Assembly (NCBI GenBank): GCA_964569795.1
Contig: CAZMVB010000014.1
Coordinates: 1-64,000 of the forward strand
From: JAHJDS01 sp964569795
Lineage (GTDB): Bacteria > Desulfobacterota > Desulfarculia > Desulfarculales > JAHJDS01
Reading direction: 5' to 3'
Length of the DNA stretch: 64,000 nt
A program made the translations under genes and the position numbers. Shown here piece by piece: positions 33,715 through 42,169 of the stretch (the stretch's first letter is position 1; each line of letters starts with the position of its first letter). The notes under the pieces were generated by a model that saw only the letters and a list, made by a program, of their open reading frames with translations, had not been told where the DNA came from and searched no databases.

Positions 33715-35103
33715 ATGGACGCCTTGATCTTGTCGCGGCTGCAATTCGCGGCGGCGACGTACTTTCACTTCCTGTTCGTCCCCCTGACGTTGGGTCTGTC
33801 GATCCTGATCGCGATCATGGAGACGATCTACGTCAGGCGGCGCGACGAAACCTATCGGCGAATGGCCATATTCTGGGGCAAGTTGTTTCTGATCAACTTC
33901 GCCCTGGGCGTGGTCACGGGCATCACCCTCGAGTTCCAGTTCGGCACCAACTGGTCCCGGTACTCGAGGTACGTCGGTGACGTGTTCGGGTCGCTGCTGG
34001 CGGTCGAGGCCACGGTCGCCTTCTTTCTGGAGTCCACCTTCATCGCCATCTGGTTCTTCGGCTGGAAGCGGCTCAAGCCCGGCCTCCACGCCGCCTGCAT
34101 CTGGCTGGTGGCCCTGGCCAGCAACATCTCGGCCTTCTGGATCCTGATGGCCAACGGCTGGATGCAGCATCCGGTGGGCTACACCCTGGGGGTGAGCCAG
34201 GCCGACCTGCCCGGCTTCTGGGCGACGATCCAGGCCCCCCTGGCCTTTACGAACTACATGCGGGCCGAGCTGGTCAGCTTCGGGAAGGTGCTGACCAACA
34301 CCTTCGGATATCACCTGGTCATCCACACCCTGTCCGGGGCCTATATCCTGACCGGGTTCGTGGTCATGTCCATCTCGGCCTGGCACCTGTTACGAAAAAG
34401 CCAGGTCCAGTTCTTTTCCCGGTCGTTCCGGTTCGGGATGTATCTGGCCCTGATCTTCTCGCTGGTGGCCCTGGTCCAGGGGCACCTCCAGGGCGCCGAG
34501 GTGGCCGCCACCCAGCCGACCAAGCTGGCGGCCATGGAGGCGGCCCAGTTCAAGGTCAAGAAACGGGCCCCCATGGTCCTGTTCGCCCTGCCCGGTCAGA
34601 ACCGGAACCTGCTCGAGATCAAGGCCTTTCCCGGCCTGCTGAGCCTGCTGGCCTTCCACGATCCCGACGCCCCGGTCAGGGGCCTGCACTCGTTCCCGCT
34701 CAAGGACCGGCCGCCGGTGTTCGTGACCTTCTGGGCCTTCCGGCTGATGGTCGGCCTGGGGTTTTTGTTCGTCCTGCTGTCGATCCTGGCCTGGCTGTGG
34801 CGGAACCGGATGGACTCCAAGCCATGGTTCCTGAAGCTGCTGGTTTACCTCGTGCCGCTGCCCTACATCGCCAACCTGGCCGGCTGGACCGTGACCGAGG
34901 TCGGACGCCAGCCGTGGATCGTGTACGGGGTGATGCGGACCAGCAGCGCCAACTCGCCCCTGGCCACCTCGCAGGTGGCGGTCAGCCTGGCGGCCTTCAT
35001 CATCGTTTACGGCCTGCTCGGTCTGGCCGCGTTCTACCTCATCATCAAACACGCCCGGCGGGGGCCTGAACCGGCCGTGGCGGCCGTCAAGGCGGAGGGA
35101 TGA
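33715..35103 (+). CDS. cydA: Cytochrome bd oxidase subunit I
   Basis: 462 aa. RLQFAAATYFHFLFVPLTLGLSI carries the haem ligand His18. Multiple hydrophobic helices follow, with the GRQPWIVYGVMRT region conserved in CydA at about residue 399. The length fits the short Q-loop class. It oxidises quinol and reduces O2 to water; in an obligate anaerobe it protects against oxygen. GGGAGGGA RBS upstream; overlaps cydB by 4 bp. Confidence 0.96.
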   Translation: MDALILSRLQFAAATYFHFLFVPLTLGLSILIAIMETIYVRRRDETYRRMAIFWGKLFLINFALGVVTGITLEFQFGTNWSRYSRYVGDVFGSLLAVEATVAFFLESTFIAIWFFGWKRLKPGLHAACIWLVALASNISAFWILMANGWMQHPVGYTLGVSQADLPGFWATIQAPLAFTNYMRAELVSFGKVLTNTFGYHLVIHTLSGAYILTGFVVMSISAWHLLRKSQVQFFSRSFRFGMYLALIFSLVALVQGHLQGAEVAATQPTKLAAMEAAQFKVKKRAPMVLFALPGQNRNLLEIKAFPGLLSLLAFHDPDAPVRGLHSFPLKDRPPVFVTFWAFRLMVGLGFLFVLLSILAWLWRNRMDSKPWFLKLLVYLVPLPYIANLAGWTVTEVGRQPWIVYGVMRTSSANSPLATSQVAVSLAAFIIVYGLLGLAAFYLIIKHARRGPEPAVAAVKAEG

Positions 35104-36137
35104 TCATGGAAACGATCTGGTTTGCCTTGTGGGGCGTGTTGTGGGGCGTTTACTTCTGGCTGGACGGTTTCGATCTGGGTCTCGGGTCGTTGATGCCGGT
35201 CCTGGCCAAGAGCGAGGCCGATAAAAGGGTCATCTACAACTCCATGGGGCCGTTCTGGGACGGCAACGAGGTCTGGCTGCTGACGGCCGGCGGGGTGACC
35301 TTTGCCGCCTTTCCGACGACCTACGCCGTGATGTTCAGCTCGCTCTATACCCCGCTGTTGATCATCCTGTTCGCCCTGATCCTGCGCGGGGTGAGCTTCG
35401 AGCTGCGCAGCCACTTCGAGAGCGGCCGGATGAAGGCCCTGTGGGACGCCTGCCTGGTGGTGGGCAGTCTGCTACCGGCCCTGCTTTTCGGGGTGGCCTT
35501 TGCCAACATCTTCGCCGGGCTGCCCATCGACCGGATGGGCGACCAGTTGATGATGCGCGGTGGCCTCTTGACGTTGATCAACTGGTACGGCCTGCTGGGC
35601 GGGGTGCTCTTCTTGCTCCTGTTCTGGGTCCACGGCTCGATCTGGCTGGCGATCAAGTCCGAGGGGGATCTGCAGGCCCGGGCGGCCAAGACGGCCCGGG
35701 GCCTGTGGGTAGTCCTGGTCCTGGTGGCGGTGGCCTTTCTGGGGGCCACCTGGTTCGCCACCAACCTGTGGGACAACTACCTGAGCTTTTTCCCGTTGCT
35801 GATCGTGCCCCTGATCTGCGTGGCGGCCCTGCTGTCCGCCGGATGGCTGATGATCCAGGGCAAGTGGTGGCCGGCCTGGTTCGCCTCGGGCCTGACCATC
35901 TTCACGGCCACGGCCTTTGGCGTGATCGGGCTCTATCCGAACATGATCCCGTCCACCATCTCGCCCGAGTACAGCCTGACGGCCTTCAACTCGGCCTCGA
36001 GTCCGCTGACCCTGACGATCATGTTCGTGGTCGCCCTGATCTTTGTGCCGATCGTGCTGCTCTATCAGTTCTGGGCCTTTCGGACCTTCCGGGACAAGGT
36101 CACCCCGGAAAAGATCGCCGAGGAGGGCTGGTACTGA
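35100..36137 (+). CDS. cydB: Cytochrome bd oxidase subunit II
   Basis: 345 aa. WFALWGVLWGVYFWLDGFDLGLGSLMPVLAK is the conserved first helix; PFWDGNEVWLLTAGGVTFAAFP and ILRGVSFELR are further CydB landmarks. Translationally coupled to cydA (ATGA). No cydX-like small gene could be seen before the terminator at 36287. Confidence 0.96.
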   Translation: MIMETIWFALWGVLWGVYFWLDGFDLGLGSLMPVLAKSEADKRVIYNSMGPFWDGNEVWLLTAGGVTFAAFPTTYAVMFSSLYTPLLIILFALILRGVSFELRSHFESGRMKALWDACLVVGSLLPALLFGVAFANIFAGLPIDRMGDQLMMRGGLLTLINWYGLLGGVLFLLLFWVHGSIWLAIKSEGDLQARAAKTARGLWVVLVLVAVAFLGATWFATNLWDNYLSFFPLLIVPLICVAALLSAGWLMIQGKWWPAWFASGLTIFTATAFGVIGLYPNMIPSTISPEYSLTAFNSASSPLTLTIMFVVALIFVPIVLLYQFWAFRTFRDKVTPEKIAEEGWY

Positions 36138-36286
36138 CCACGGACATCGAGTTGGCCACACAAGAGTCGGCCCCGGCATATAAGGCCTGAGCGGCGCCCC
36201 ATCCCCCCAGTGGCGCCGGCTCAGGCCGATCAAGGGAGGGTCTTTTTCTCCCGGAGGACAGACAGGGAATTGACTCTTGGGCCCCG

Positions 36287-36318
36287 GCGGGCTTCCGAAC
36301 AGGAGGCCCGCTTTTTTT
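36287..36318 (+). terminator. Rho-independent terminator after cydAB
   Basis: A 10-bp stem (36287-36296 with 36302-36311, one G-U pair), loop GAACA, then seven Ts. Confidence 0.9.
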
Positions 36319-36388
36319 AACGAGGTTCGTCACGAGTCCCTGGTATTCTGAAAGATAAATCTTTAGGGTGCTGTCAGGGAGGGAGAAG

Positions 36389-36889
36389 ATGGGCGCCAAA
36401 ACCGAACGCAATCTGGCCTATGCCTTTGCCGCCGAGAGCAAGGCCGCGGCCCGCAACGCCGCCTTTGCCTTGAAGGCCGACCAGGAGAATTTCGGGCAGA
36501 TCGCCCGGCTGTTCCGGGCGGTGAGCGAGGCCGAGTCGGTCCACGCCCGCAAGCTCCTGATGCTCATGCGGGGCAAGGTCAAATCCACCCAGGAGAACCT
36601 CGAATCCGCTTTCGAGCACGAGATCCAGGCCAACGTCGAGGAGTACCCGCGATTGATCAAGGAGGCCATCGAGGAGCACGAGGGCGGGGCCGAGTGGGCC
36701 TTCACCCAGTCGCGCAACGTCGAGGAACGCCACGCCGCCCTGTACAAGAAGGCCCTAAGCGACCTGGTGGCCGAGCGGGAGACGACCTATTACGTCTGCC
36801 AGGTCTGCGGCTACGTGGCCGAAAGGGAGGCCCCGGAGAACTGTCCGGAGTGTGGGGCCATACGCACCAAGTTCAAAAAAATCGACTGA
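36389..36889 (+). CDS. Rubrerythrin
   Basis: 166 aa from ATG 36389 (GGGAGGGAGAAG RBS). Ferritin-like four-helix diiron domain: YAFAAESKAAARNAAF near 8, EAESVHA with ExxH near 50, EEHEGGAEWAF near 90 and EERHAALYK with ExxH near 112. C-terminal rubredoxin-like Cys4 domain VCQVCGYV...CPECG. Peroxide reductase of anaerobes; completes the oxygen-defence block. A weak stem and seven-T run (36898-36935) lie behind it. Confidence 0.96.
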   Translation: MGAKTERNLAYAFAAESKAAARNAAFALKADQENFGQIARLFRAVSEAESVHARKLLMLMRGKVKSTQENLESAFEHEIQANVEEYPRLIKEAIEEHEGGAEWAFTQSRNVEERHAALYKKALSDLVAERETTYYVCQVCGYVAEREAPENCPECGAIRTKFKKID

Positions 36890-36952
36890 GCCGGCCCGGC
36901 CCCGTCGCCGGTTGACTGACCGAGGGCCTTTTTTTATATTCACCTCCCTCGT

Positions 36953-36990
36953 GCGACCGGCCCCGCTCCCTTGCACAGCGGGCCGGTCGC
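36953..36990. other. Strong hairpin at the border of the AT-rich island
   Basis: Left arm 36953-36967 and right arm 36977-36990 pair over 14 bp with one bulged C; loop about nine bases. It lies between rubrerythrin and the AAA ATPase gene. It may be a second terminator or a junction mark of the inserted segment. Confidence 0.5.
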
Positions 36991-37103
36991 GCAAGTTCCA
37001 CAACGGCAGGCCGACTCCATTTTGACTTGCGAAATTGACGGGATACGGGTTATTCTTTGCTAGAGCAGGTCTGGGGTTTCCCGATTTCTAGGCGGGGATT
37101 AAT

Positions 37104-38375
37104 TTGTACACTGAAATAACCCTGAAAAATTTCAAGAGCTTCCGCGAGGCCACCATCCCGCTTTCGCCGTTCACGATCCTCATTGGTGCCAACGCTAGCG
37201 GAAAGAGCAATTTCCTTGATGCGATACATTTTCTTCAAGGCGTAGGGAATAAGCTTTCATTCGACGAAATAATAAACGGTAGACCTGAAGATGGCACTGT
37301 TCGACAATGGGAAGGCATTAGGGGGGGACAACGTGAGGTGCTCTGGCATGGTAGGGGTGAAACCGACGGAAGTCCAACCAGCTTTACTATAAGAGCTAAT
37401 CTGAGATTCGATGTCTCAGGACCAATCAACACAGAGTACACAATTGAAGTTGATCCTTCTAAGAGGATTGTTCTATTAGAAAAATTGACCAGTGACCTTG
37501 CAGACCACTTTTCAGGCGAAACAGTGAACAGCACACCAGATGAATTCAGATTCCGTGTCACATTTAGCAGTCATAAAAAGGGGACAGATGAATTAAATAC
37601 ACCAAATGACAAACCCGCTTTACCGATGGTAGATATGTTGCTTTGGTCAGAAACATATGACGTATTGGGGATTACCCCTGAAAATGGAAGTGTTCAACCT
37701 ATCGACCCAATACCAAGCATGTGTATTGATTTCTTCTCTCATGTAATGAATTATGATTGGAGTTTAGGTATACTGCGAGAATACTCTAGGCCAGGCCTTA
37801 GAACTATAGGCAGAAGAGGTGAAAATTTTGCCTCGGTGGTAGCCTCGATTATTGAAGGCAAATTCGGAACGGCCTTTACTGATTGGTTGTCCGAGATAAC
37901 TCCGCTGTCTATTGACGAAATTGATTTCTTTAAAACTGAGGATGGCGACCTGATGTTTGGAGTAAAGGAAAAAGGATATTCCAACAAGCTTTCCGCAAGA
38001 GTCATTTCAGATGGCACATTGCGGTTCGCAGCATTGGCGGCCGCCCTTTTTGCACCAAATTCACCTGATGTTATGTTACTTGAAGAGATAGAAAATGGGA
38101 TTCACCCTACTCGCCTCGGACTGGTACTGAATATGGTAAGGCAGGTTTCACAGTTACGTGGGATACAAGTTATAGTTACAACCCACTCCCCTTATGTATT
38201 GGCCTACTTGGAGAAAGGGCAACTGAGTCAAGTGGTTTATTTCGGCCGGTCTGAAGATGATGACAGCTCCAAAGCTCTGCGTATAACTGAGTTACCTGAT
38301 TTCGAAGAAGTATATGACCGTAGGGGTGCCGATTGGATGCTTGAAAGTGGTTGGCTAGAGGCAAGCATCCGATGA
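37104..38375 (+). CDS. AAA/ABC-type ATPase of a putative two-gene defence module
   Basis: 423 aa, TTG start with CGGGGA upstream. SMC/RecF-like ATPase: Walker A GANASGKSN (residues 28-36), ABC-like signature SDGT (302-305), Walker B LLEEIENGIHP (325-335) and the switch His in TTHSPYVL (361). About 270 residues between the Walker motifs are poorly conserved. This is the AAA_15/AAA_21 (OLD-like) architecture used by anti-phage systems such as PARIS AriA, Gabija and Septu. It lacks its own TOPRIM domain, which seems to be supplied by the overlapping next gene. Codon choice and base composition are clearly AT-richer than all neighbours, indicating recent acquisition. Confidence 0.88.
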   Translation: MYTEITLKNFKSFREATIPLSPFTILIGANASGKSNFLDAIHFLQGVGNKLSFDEIINGRPEDGTVRQWEGIRGGQREVLWHGRGETDGSPTSFTIRANLRFDVSGPINTEYTIEVDPSKRIVLLEKLTSDLADHFSGETVNSTPDEFRFRVTFSSHKKGTDELNTPNDKPALPMVDMLLWSETYDVLGITPENGSVQPIDPIPSMCIDFFSHVMNYDWSLGILREYSRPGLRTIGRRGENFASVVASIIEGKFGTAFTDWLSEITPLSIDEIDFFKTEDGDLMFGVKEKGYSNKLSARVISDGTLRFAALAAALFAPNSPDVMLLEEIENGIHPTRLGLVLNMVRQVSQLRGIQVIVTTHSPYVLAYLEKGQLSQVVYFGRSEDDDSSKALRITELPDFEEVYDRRGADWMLESGWLEASIR

Positions 38376-38965
38376 GGGTTCTCGTTCTTTGTGAAGACCA
38401 CACTCATGATCGTCACATTCTTGCTCCAGTTGTGCAGTGTCTTATACCCAATGCTCGCATCCGCTTTCATCAAAAACCACCACGTGGCGTTGATGCGATT
38501 ATCAGAGAAGCACCACAGATAACTCTTGATTATCGGGGAGCGGTCGATTTGGCCATTCTCTTTGTCGATCGGGACGGTCTGACCGGAGATGGGGAAGATA
38601 GGGTGGCTCGTATAAAAGGTGCAGAGAGAGAGGCAGAGCAATTACGCCAGTCTCACGGCGCAGTACCACTTGTGGCCATTGCAGCCCAGGAAGAGATAGA
38701 AATATTTGCGCTGGCCGCCTATCACAAAAGTTGTTCCGATCCCGGTCGCCCCTCTTGGCAAGCTCTAAGGCATGAAGCAAATCTCAAAGAGACTTATTAC
38801 ATGCCTTTTGCCAGCAAGAAATTGGGGGAGAGTTTTCGGGCTAATGTGGGCATGGGCAACAAGAGATTAATGAATGACCTCCCGGCAGGATGGTGGAATA
38901 CTCTGACGTCTCGCTGCTCAGAACTGAAAGCTCTTCAGAAAAAAATAAATCCGTTTTTAAAATAA
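38372..38965 (+). CDS. TOPRIM/DUF4276-like partner of the AAA ATPase
   Basis: 197 aa. ATG 38372 overlaps the ATPase stop by 4 bp; an upstream in-frame ATG lies inside the ATPase gene. Acidic motifs: VLVLCED with Glu8; ILFVDRDG with Asp66 and Asp68; and AQEEIEIFALA with Glu107/108/110. The Glu...DxD...E(I)E layout is that of TOPRIM-type nucleases and of DUF4276 proteins that pair with AAA ATPases. Probable role: effector nuclease released or activated by the ATPase after phage infection (inference). Same AT-rich composition as its partner. Confidence 0.75.
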   Translation: MRVLVLCEDHTHDRHILAPVVQCLIPNARIRFHQKPPRGVDAIIREAPQITLDYRGAVDLAILFVDRDGLTGDGEDRVARIKGAEREAEQLRQSHGAVPLVAIAAQEEIEIFALAAYHKSCSDPGRPSWQALRHEANLKETYYMPFASKKLGESFRANVGMGNKRLMNDLPAGWWNTLTSRCSELKALQKKINPFLK

Positions 38966-38997
38966 AAAAATCATCTGAACACCGCTCCGCCCGGGGC

Positions 38998-39768
38998 TCA
39001 GACCGGGTCCCGGGCCAGGAGGGCCGCGCCCAGGGCCCCGGTGATCTGGGGGTGGGGCGGCACCAGGACCTCGCGGCCGATGGTCTCGGCCATCATCGTC
39101 GCCAGAAAGGGATTGTGGGCGACCACGCCACCGGTCATGACCACGTGCTCGGTCAGCGAGTCCATCTCCAGGACTCGCTTGATGACCGACCGGAACAGGC
39201 CCTTGACGATGTGGCGGACCCGGTGTCCGGCCCGGATTTTTTCGAGGACCTCGGTCGCGGTGAACACGGTGCAGAAACTGCCCAGGGTCACCTCTTCCTC
39301 GGCCGCCTCGGCCCGGCCGTTGAGGGCCTCCAGCTCGAGGTCCAGCCGGAGGGCCATCTCCTCGAGAAAGGCCCCGGTGCCCGCGGCGCACTTCCGGTTC
39401 ATCTTGAAGCTGAGCCGGCGCCCGGACTCGTCGAGCTTGATGATCTTGTTGTCCTGGCCGCCGATATCGATGATGGTGATCGCCTCGGGGAAATAGTAAT
39501 AGCAGCCCCGGCCGTGGCAGGCGATTTCCGTCCGGGTCTCGGCGGCCAGGGGGACGTTCTTGCGGCCGTAGCCGGTGGCGAAGACCCGGTCCACGGCCCC
39601 TTCGTCCAGCTTGGCCTCGAACGCGGCATCCCTGAGGACGGCGTCGGCCGTGGTCGAAAAATCCGTGCCCGAGCGGCGCACGGAAAAGCCCAGCAGTTCC
39701 CCGGACTCGTCAATGACCGCCGCCTTGGCGTAGGACGCCCCGATGTCTATACCTGCCGCGTAACCCAC
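38998..39768 (-). CDS. BcrA/BadF/BadG-type ATPase, activator of a 2-hydroxyacyl-CoA dehydratase or benzoyl-CoA-reductase-like enzyme
   Basis: 256 aa, typical for the single-domain activator. ASKHA-fold ATP sites: GIDIGASYAKAAV at residue 6, DIGGQDNK at about 101 and MTGGVVAHNPF at about 212. The two Cys that hold the intersubunit [4Fe-4S] (KCAAGTGAF and SFCTVFTATEV) are both present. It uses ATP to drive a low-potential electron into its partner, which is encoded two genes away at 40231. Confidence 0.93.
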   Translation of the reverse strand: MGYAAGIDIGASYAKAAVIDESGELLGFSVRRSGTDFSTTADAVLRDAAFEAKLDEGAVDRVFATGYGRKNVPLAAETRTEIACHGRGCYYYFPEAITIIDIGGQDNKIIKLDESGRRLSFKMNRKCAAGTGAFLEEMALRLDLELEALNGRAEAAEEEVTLGSFCTVFTATEVLEKIRAGHRVRHIVKGLFRSVIKRVLEMDSLTEHVVMTGGVVAHNPFLATMMAETIGREVLVPPHPQITGALGAALLARDPV

Positions 39769-39811
39769 AACCTGTCTCCCGCCTCAGTCGTCCTCGTTCA
39801 GCGAAAATATT

Positions 39812-40189
39812 CTATCCCAGGGAAACGTGCACGCCAAGTCCGGCCAGTTCGGCCTCGGCCTCCTCTGGGGGCACCATTTCCGGCTCAAAACGGACCAGGA
39901 ACACCCCGGTTTTGGGCCGGGTCCGGACAAAGGCGACCTGCCCGGCCGTGAGGGTTACCCGGGCGGCGCGCTTGACCTCGGTGGACAGGGAGACCTGGTG
40001 ATCGCCCGGCGGCAGGTCCACCCACCAGGCCGTTTTACGGACGGCCCGGCCCGTTTTCTGACCGTCGATGATCACCCGGGGCTTGACCAGGGCGCCGATC
40101 ATCTCGGCGGTCCGGTAGAAGACCAGACGGGCCAGGCCCGGCGGCGGGGGTTCGACGGCCCGACCGGGCTCGAGTTCCTGGACGGCCAT
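39812..40189 (-). CDS. DUF2846-like small protein
   Basis: 125 aa from ATG 40189 (GGGAAAGG upstream). ARLVFYRTAEMIGALVKPRVIIDGQKTGRAVRKTAWWVDLPPGDHQVSLST matches the DUF2846 pattern (strand, Asp-Gly, then PPG-x-H). No signal peptide or lipobox is seen, unlike most DUF2846 proteins. It lies between the dehydratase subunit and its activator, an unusual companion. Function unknown. Confidence 0.6.
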   Translation of the reverse strand: MAVQELEPGRAVEPPPPGLARLVFYRTAEMIGALVKPRVIIDGQKTGRAVRKTAWWVDLPPGDHQVSLSTEVKRAARVTLTAGQVAFVRTRPKTGVFLVRFEPEMVPPEEAEAELAGLGVHVSLG

Positions 40190-40230
40190 GCCGGTTCGCA
40201 CCTTTCCCGGGCCGGGGAGCCGGTCCCGGC

Positions 40231-41475
40231 TCAGGCGGCCTCGTCGAGTTGCTCGATGAAGGCCTCGACGTTGGTCCGGGTCTGCTCCTCCGAGTAGAGG
40301 CGCAGGTCGTTCAGGTCGCCGTTGATGGTCAGGAAGGGGATGCCCAGCTTCTCGGCCAGCCGCTGGGGCATGCCGTAGCGGTTGTTCGAGTTGTTGGGGC
40401 AGGTCTTGGCGTCGTGATAGACGATCCCGTTTATGGCAAACCGCTTCACGTGGTCCACGATGTAGTCTTCCTTGTAGGCCTCGTCCCGGACGATGAACAG
40501 CTCGGTGTAGGCCCGGGCCATGGACTCGAAGGGCTCAGCCGGATCAAAGGCGTCGAAGATCCAGGAGTTGCAGTAGGTCGAGGCCACGATGCAGGCCCCC
40601 AGGGCCCCGAAGAGTTCCGCGTTGGCCCGCAGCTTCCCCCAGACCGGCATGCCCTCCCAGTAGAGCCGGTGCTTTTCACCGGGCACCGAGGCCACGCCGT
40701 CCTTGATCCGCTGCTCGAGTTCCGGAAGCAGGAGATGGTAGTAATCCAGGGCTTCCTGTCTCCCGCGCAGGACCACGGCCGGACCCATGTGGATGGTGGC
40801 GTCAAAGAAGTTCATGGGCGAGGGCACGGCCTGACAGGTCTCCAGGACCTTGCGCCACAGGACACTGCACTCCTTGGACAGGCCGACGATCTCCCGGAAC
40901 TTGTCGATGTCGAATTTTTTACCCGAGACCGCCTCCAGATGGGGGATCAGGTCCTTGATCTGGGACGAGATGTCCTTGATCTGGTCCGGGCCCACGTCGC
41001 CGATGTCCCGGTGGGTGTGGATCCCGACGCAGGGGACGCCCCAGTGCCGGGCGTACCACATGAACCAGTCCTGGACGTCGCGGCACTGGTTGGTGTTGAA
41101 GGCCAGGACGTCGGGCCGGGGCACGGACTGGATGCCGTAGGCCTTCTGGAGGGGCGTCTTTCCCTGGAGAAAGGCCCCCACGTCCGAGGTGAGGTAGGAG
41201 CAGATCTCCGGCGAGTAGCCGATGGCGTTGGCCGCGGGGATCATGTCCGGGGCCATGCGGGTGGCCCCGAGCATGGCGCCGTGATTCTCGGGGTAATAGA
41301 CCAGAAAGTCAAAGGCCAGGAGCAGCTCGGCCGGACCGACCGAGGTGCACCAGGCCACCTTCCGGCTGCCGGTCTTGACCGCCTCGTCCAGCTCAAAGAA
41401 GTGGTCGGCCATGACCTTTTTGAGCGTTTTGGCCGCGGCGATGGGCGGCGATGCGGGTTTCTTCTTGTCGGCCAC
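40231..41475 (-). CDS. 2-hydroxyacyl-CoA dehydratase / BcrC-HgdB-family iron-sulfur subunit
   Basis: 414 aa. VAWCTSVGPAELLLAFDFLVYYPENHGAMLGA near residue 41 is the family opening, with a Cys at 43. Further Cys are in EICSY (92), NTNQCRDV, GACIVASTYCNSW and DAKTCPNNSNN, the set expected to ligate a [4Fe-4S] and bind substrate. It resembles the D subunit of 2-hydroxyacyl-CoA dehydratases and BcrB/BcrC. Only one such subunit is encoded with the activator, whereas characterised enzymes use two homologous subunits. The partner may be elsewhere, or this may be a homomeric variant. Substrate unknown; reductive aromatic metabolism is plausible here. Confidence 0.87.
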   Translation of the reverse strand: MADKKKPASPPIAAAKTLKKVMADHFFELDEAVKTGSRKVAWCTSVGPAELLLAFDFLVYYPENHGAMLGATRMAPDMIPAANAIGYSPEICSYLTSDVGAFLQGKTPLQKAYGIQSVPRPDVLAFNTNQCRDVQDWFMWYARHWGVPCVGIHTHRDIGDVGPDQIKDISSQIKDLIPHLEAVSGKKFDIDKFREIVGLSKECSVLWRKVLETCQAVPSPMNFFDATIHMGPAVVLRGRQEALDYYHLLLPELEQRIKDGVASVPGEKHRLYWEGMPVWGKLRANAELFGALGACIVASTYCNSWIFDAFDPAEPFESMARAYTELFIVRDEAYKEDYIVDHVKRFAINGIVYHDAKTCPNNSNNRYGMPQRLAEKLGIPFLTINGDLNDLRLYSEEQTRTNVEAFIEQLDEAA

Positions 41476-41590
41476 TTATTCCCTCGGTTGTTCGTTTGGG
41501 GCCAGAGGGCGGGACATGGCGGTAAAATCACGCCCCATCTAACCTTGTTATATCGTTACCAATTATAAACCTATCCGCGGCCGGCCCGGC

Positions 41591-41596
41591 TGTCAA
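41591..41596 (-). promoter_or_regulatory. Putative -35 element for the dehydratase gene
   Basis: Minus-strand TTGACA at 41596-41591. TAGGTT lies 17 bp further (41573-41568), and a better TATAAT at 41567-41562 is 23 bp away. It is divergent from the promoter at 41625. Confidence 0.35.
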
Positions 41597-41624
41597 GGGA
41601 AAAGCCGGAACCGCCCGGCCCGGC

Positions 41625-41652
41625 TTGACAACGCCCCCCCCGGGGGTATAGT
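41625..41652 (+). promoter_or_regulatory. Sigma70 promoter of the HdrCB-LbpA operon
   Basis: TTGACA (41625-41630), 16-bp spacer, TATAGT (41647-41652). Predicted start about 30 bases before the hdrC GTG at 41690. Confidence 0.75.
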
Positions 41653-41689
41653 GACCTGAGGTTTTGACCACTCGACAGCGGAGGCCCAG

Positions 41690-42169
41690 GTGGAAGAACC
41701 GGTCGTGGACACCCTGACCACGGACCCGACGTTCAAGTTCCAGGTGGCGGCCGAGCCCGGGGGCGGCGGCCTGCTGCGCTGTTTCAGTTGCGGGTCGTGC
41801 GTGGCCGCCTGCCCGGTCAAGGGGATCGAGGCGGCCTATGATCCCCGCCGGTTCATCAAGCTGGTCATCCTGGGTCTGCGGGACGAGGTCCTGGCCAGCC
41901 CCGAACTCTGGTTTTGTGCCACCTGCTACAACTGCCAGGAGGTCTGCCCCATGGACGTCCGGTTCGCCGAGGTGGTCTGCGCCGTGAAGAACCTGGCCGT
42001 CCGGGAAGGCCATTTGCCGGCGGCCATGGGCGCCCAGCGGGAACTGCTGGCGAAGCATGGTCGGCTCTACGAAGTGGCCGATTTCGAGAACGAGAAACGG
42101 GCCGACCTGGGCCTGCCGGCCGTGGCCGAGCGGCCCGACCAGATCAAGCCCCTTCTGGAGAGGCTATGA
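41690..42169 (+). CDS. Heterodisulfide reductase subunit C-like protein (second copy)
   Basis: 159 aa, GTG start with GCGGAGG at 41678-41684. Two [4Fe-4S] motifs: CFSCGSCVAACP near residue 30 and CATCYNCQEVCP near 72. It is shorter than the first HdrC (no Pro-rich N-terminus) and diverged from it, so this is a separate complex and not a recent duplicate. Overlaps hdrB by 4 bp. Confidence 0.92.
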   Translation: MEEPVVDTLTTDPTFKFQVAAEPGGGGLLRCFSCGSCVAACPVKGIEAAYDPRRFIKLVILGLRDEVLASPELWFCATCYNCQEVCPMDVRFAEVVCAVKNLAVREGHLPAAMGAQRELLAKHGRLYEVADFENEKRADLGLPAVAERPDQIKPLLERL

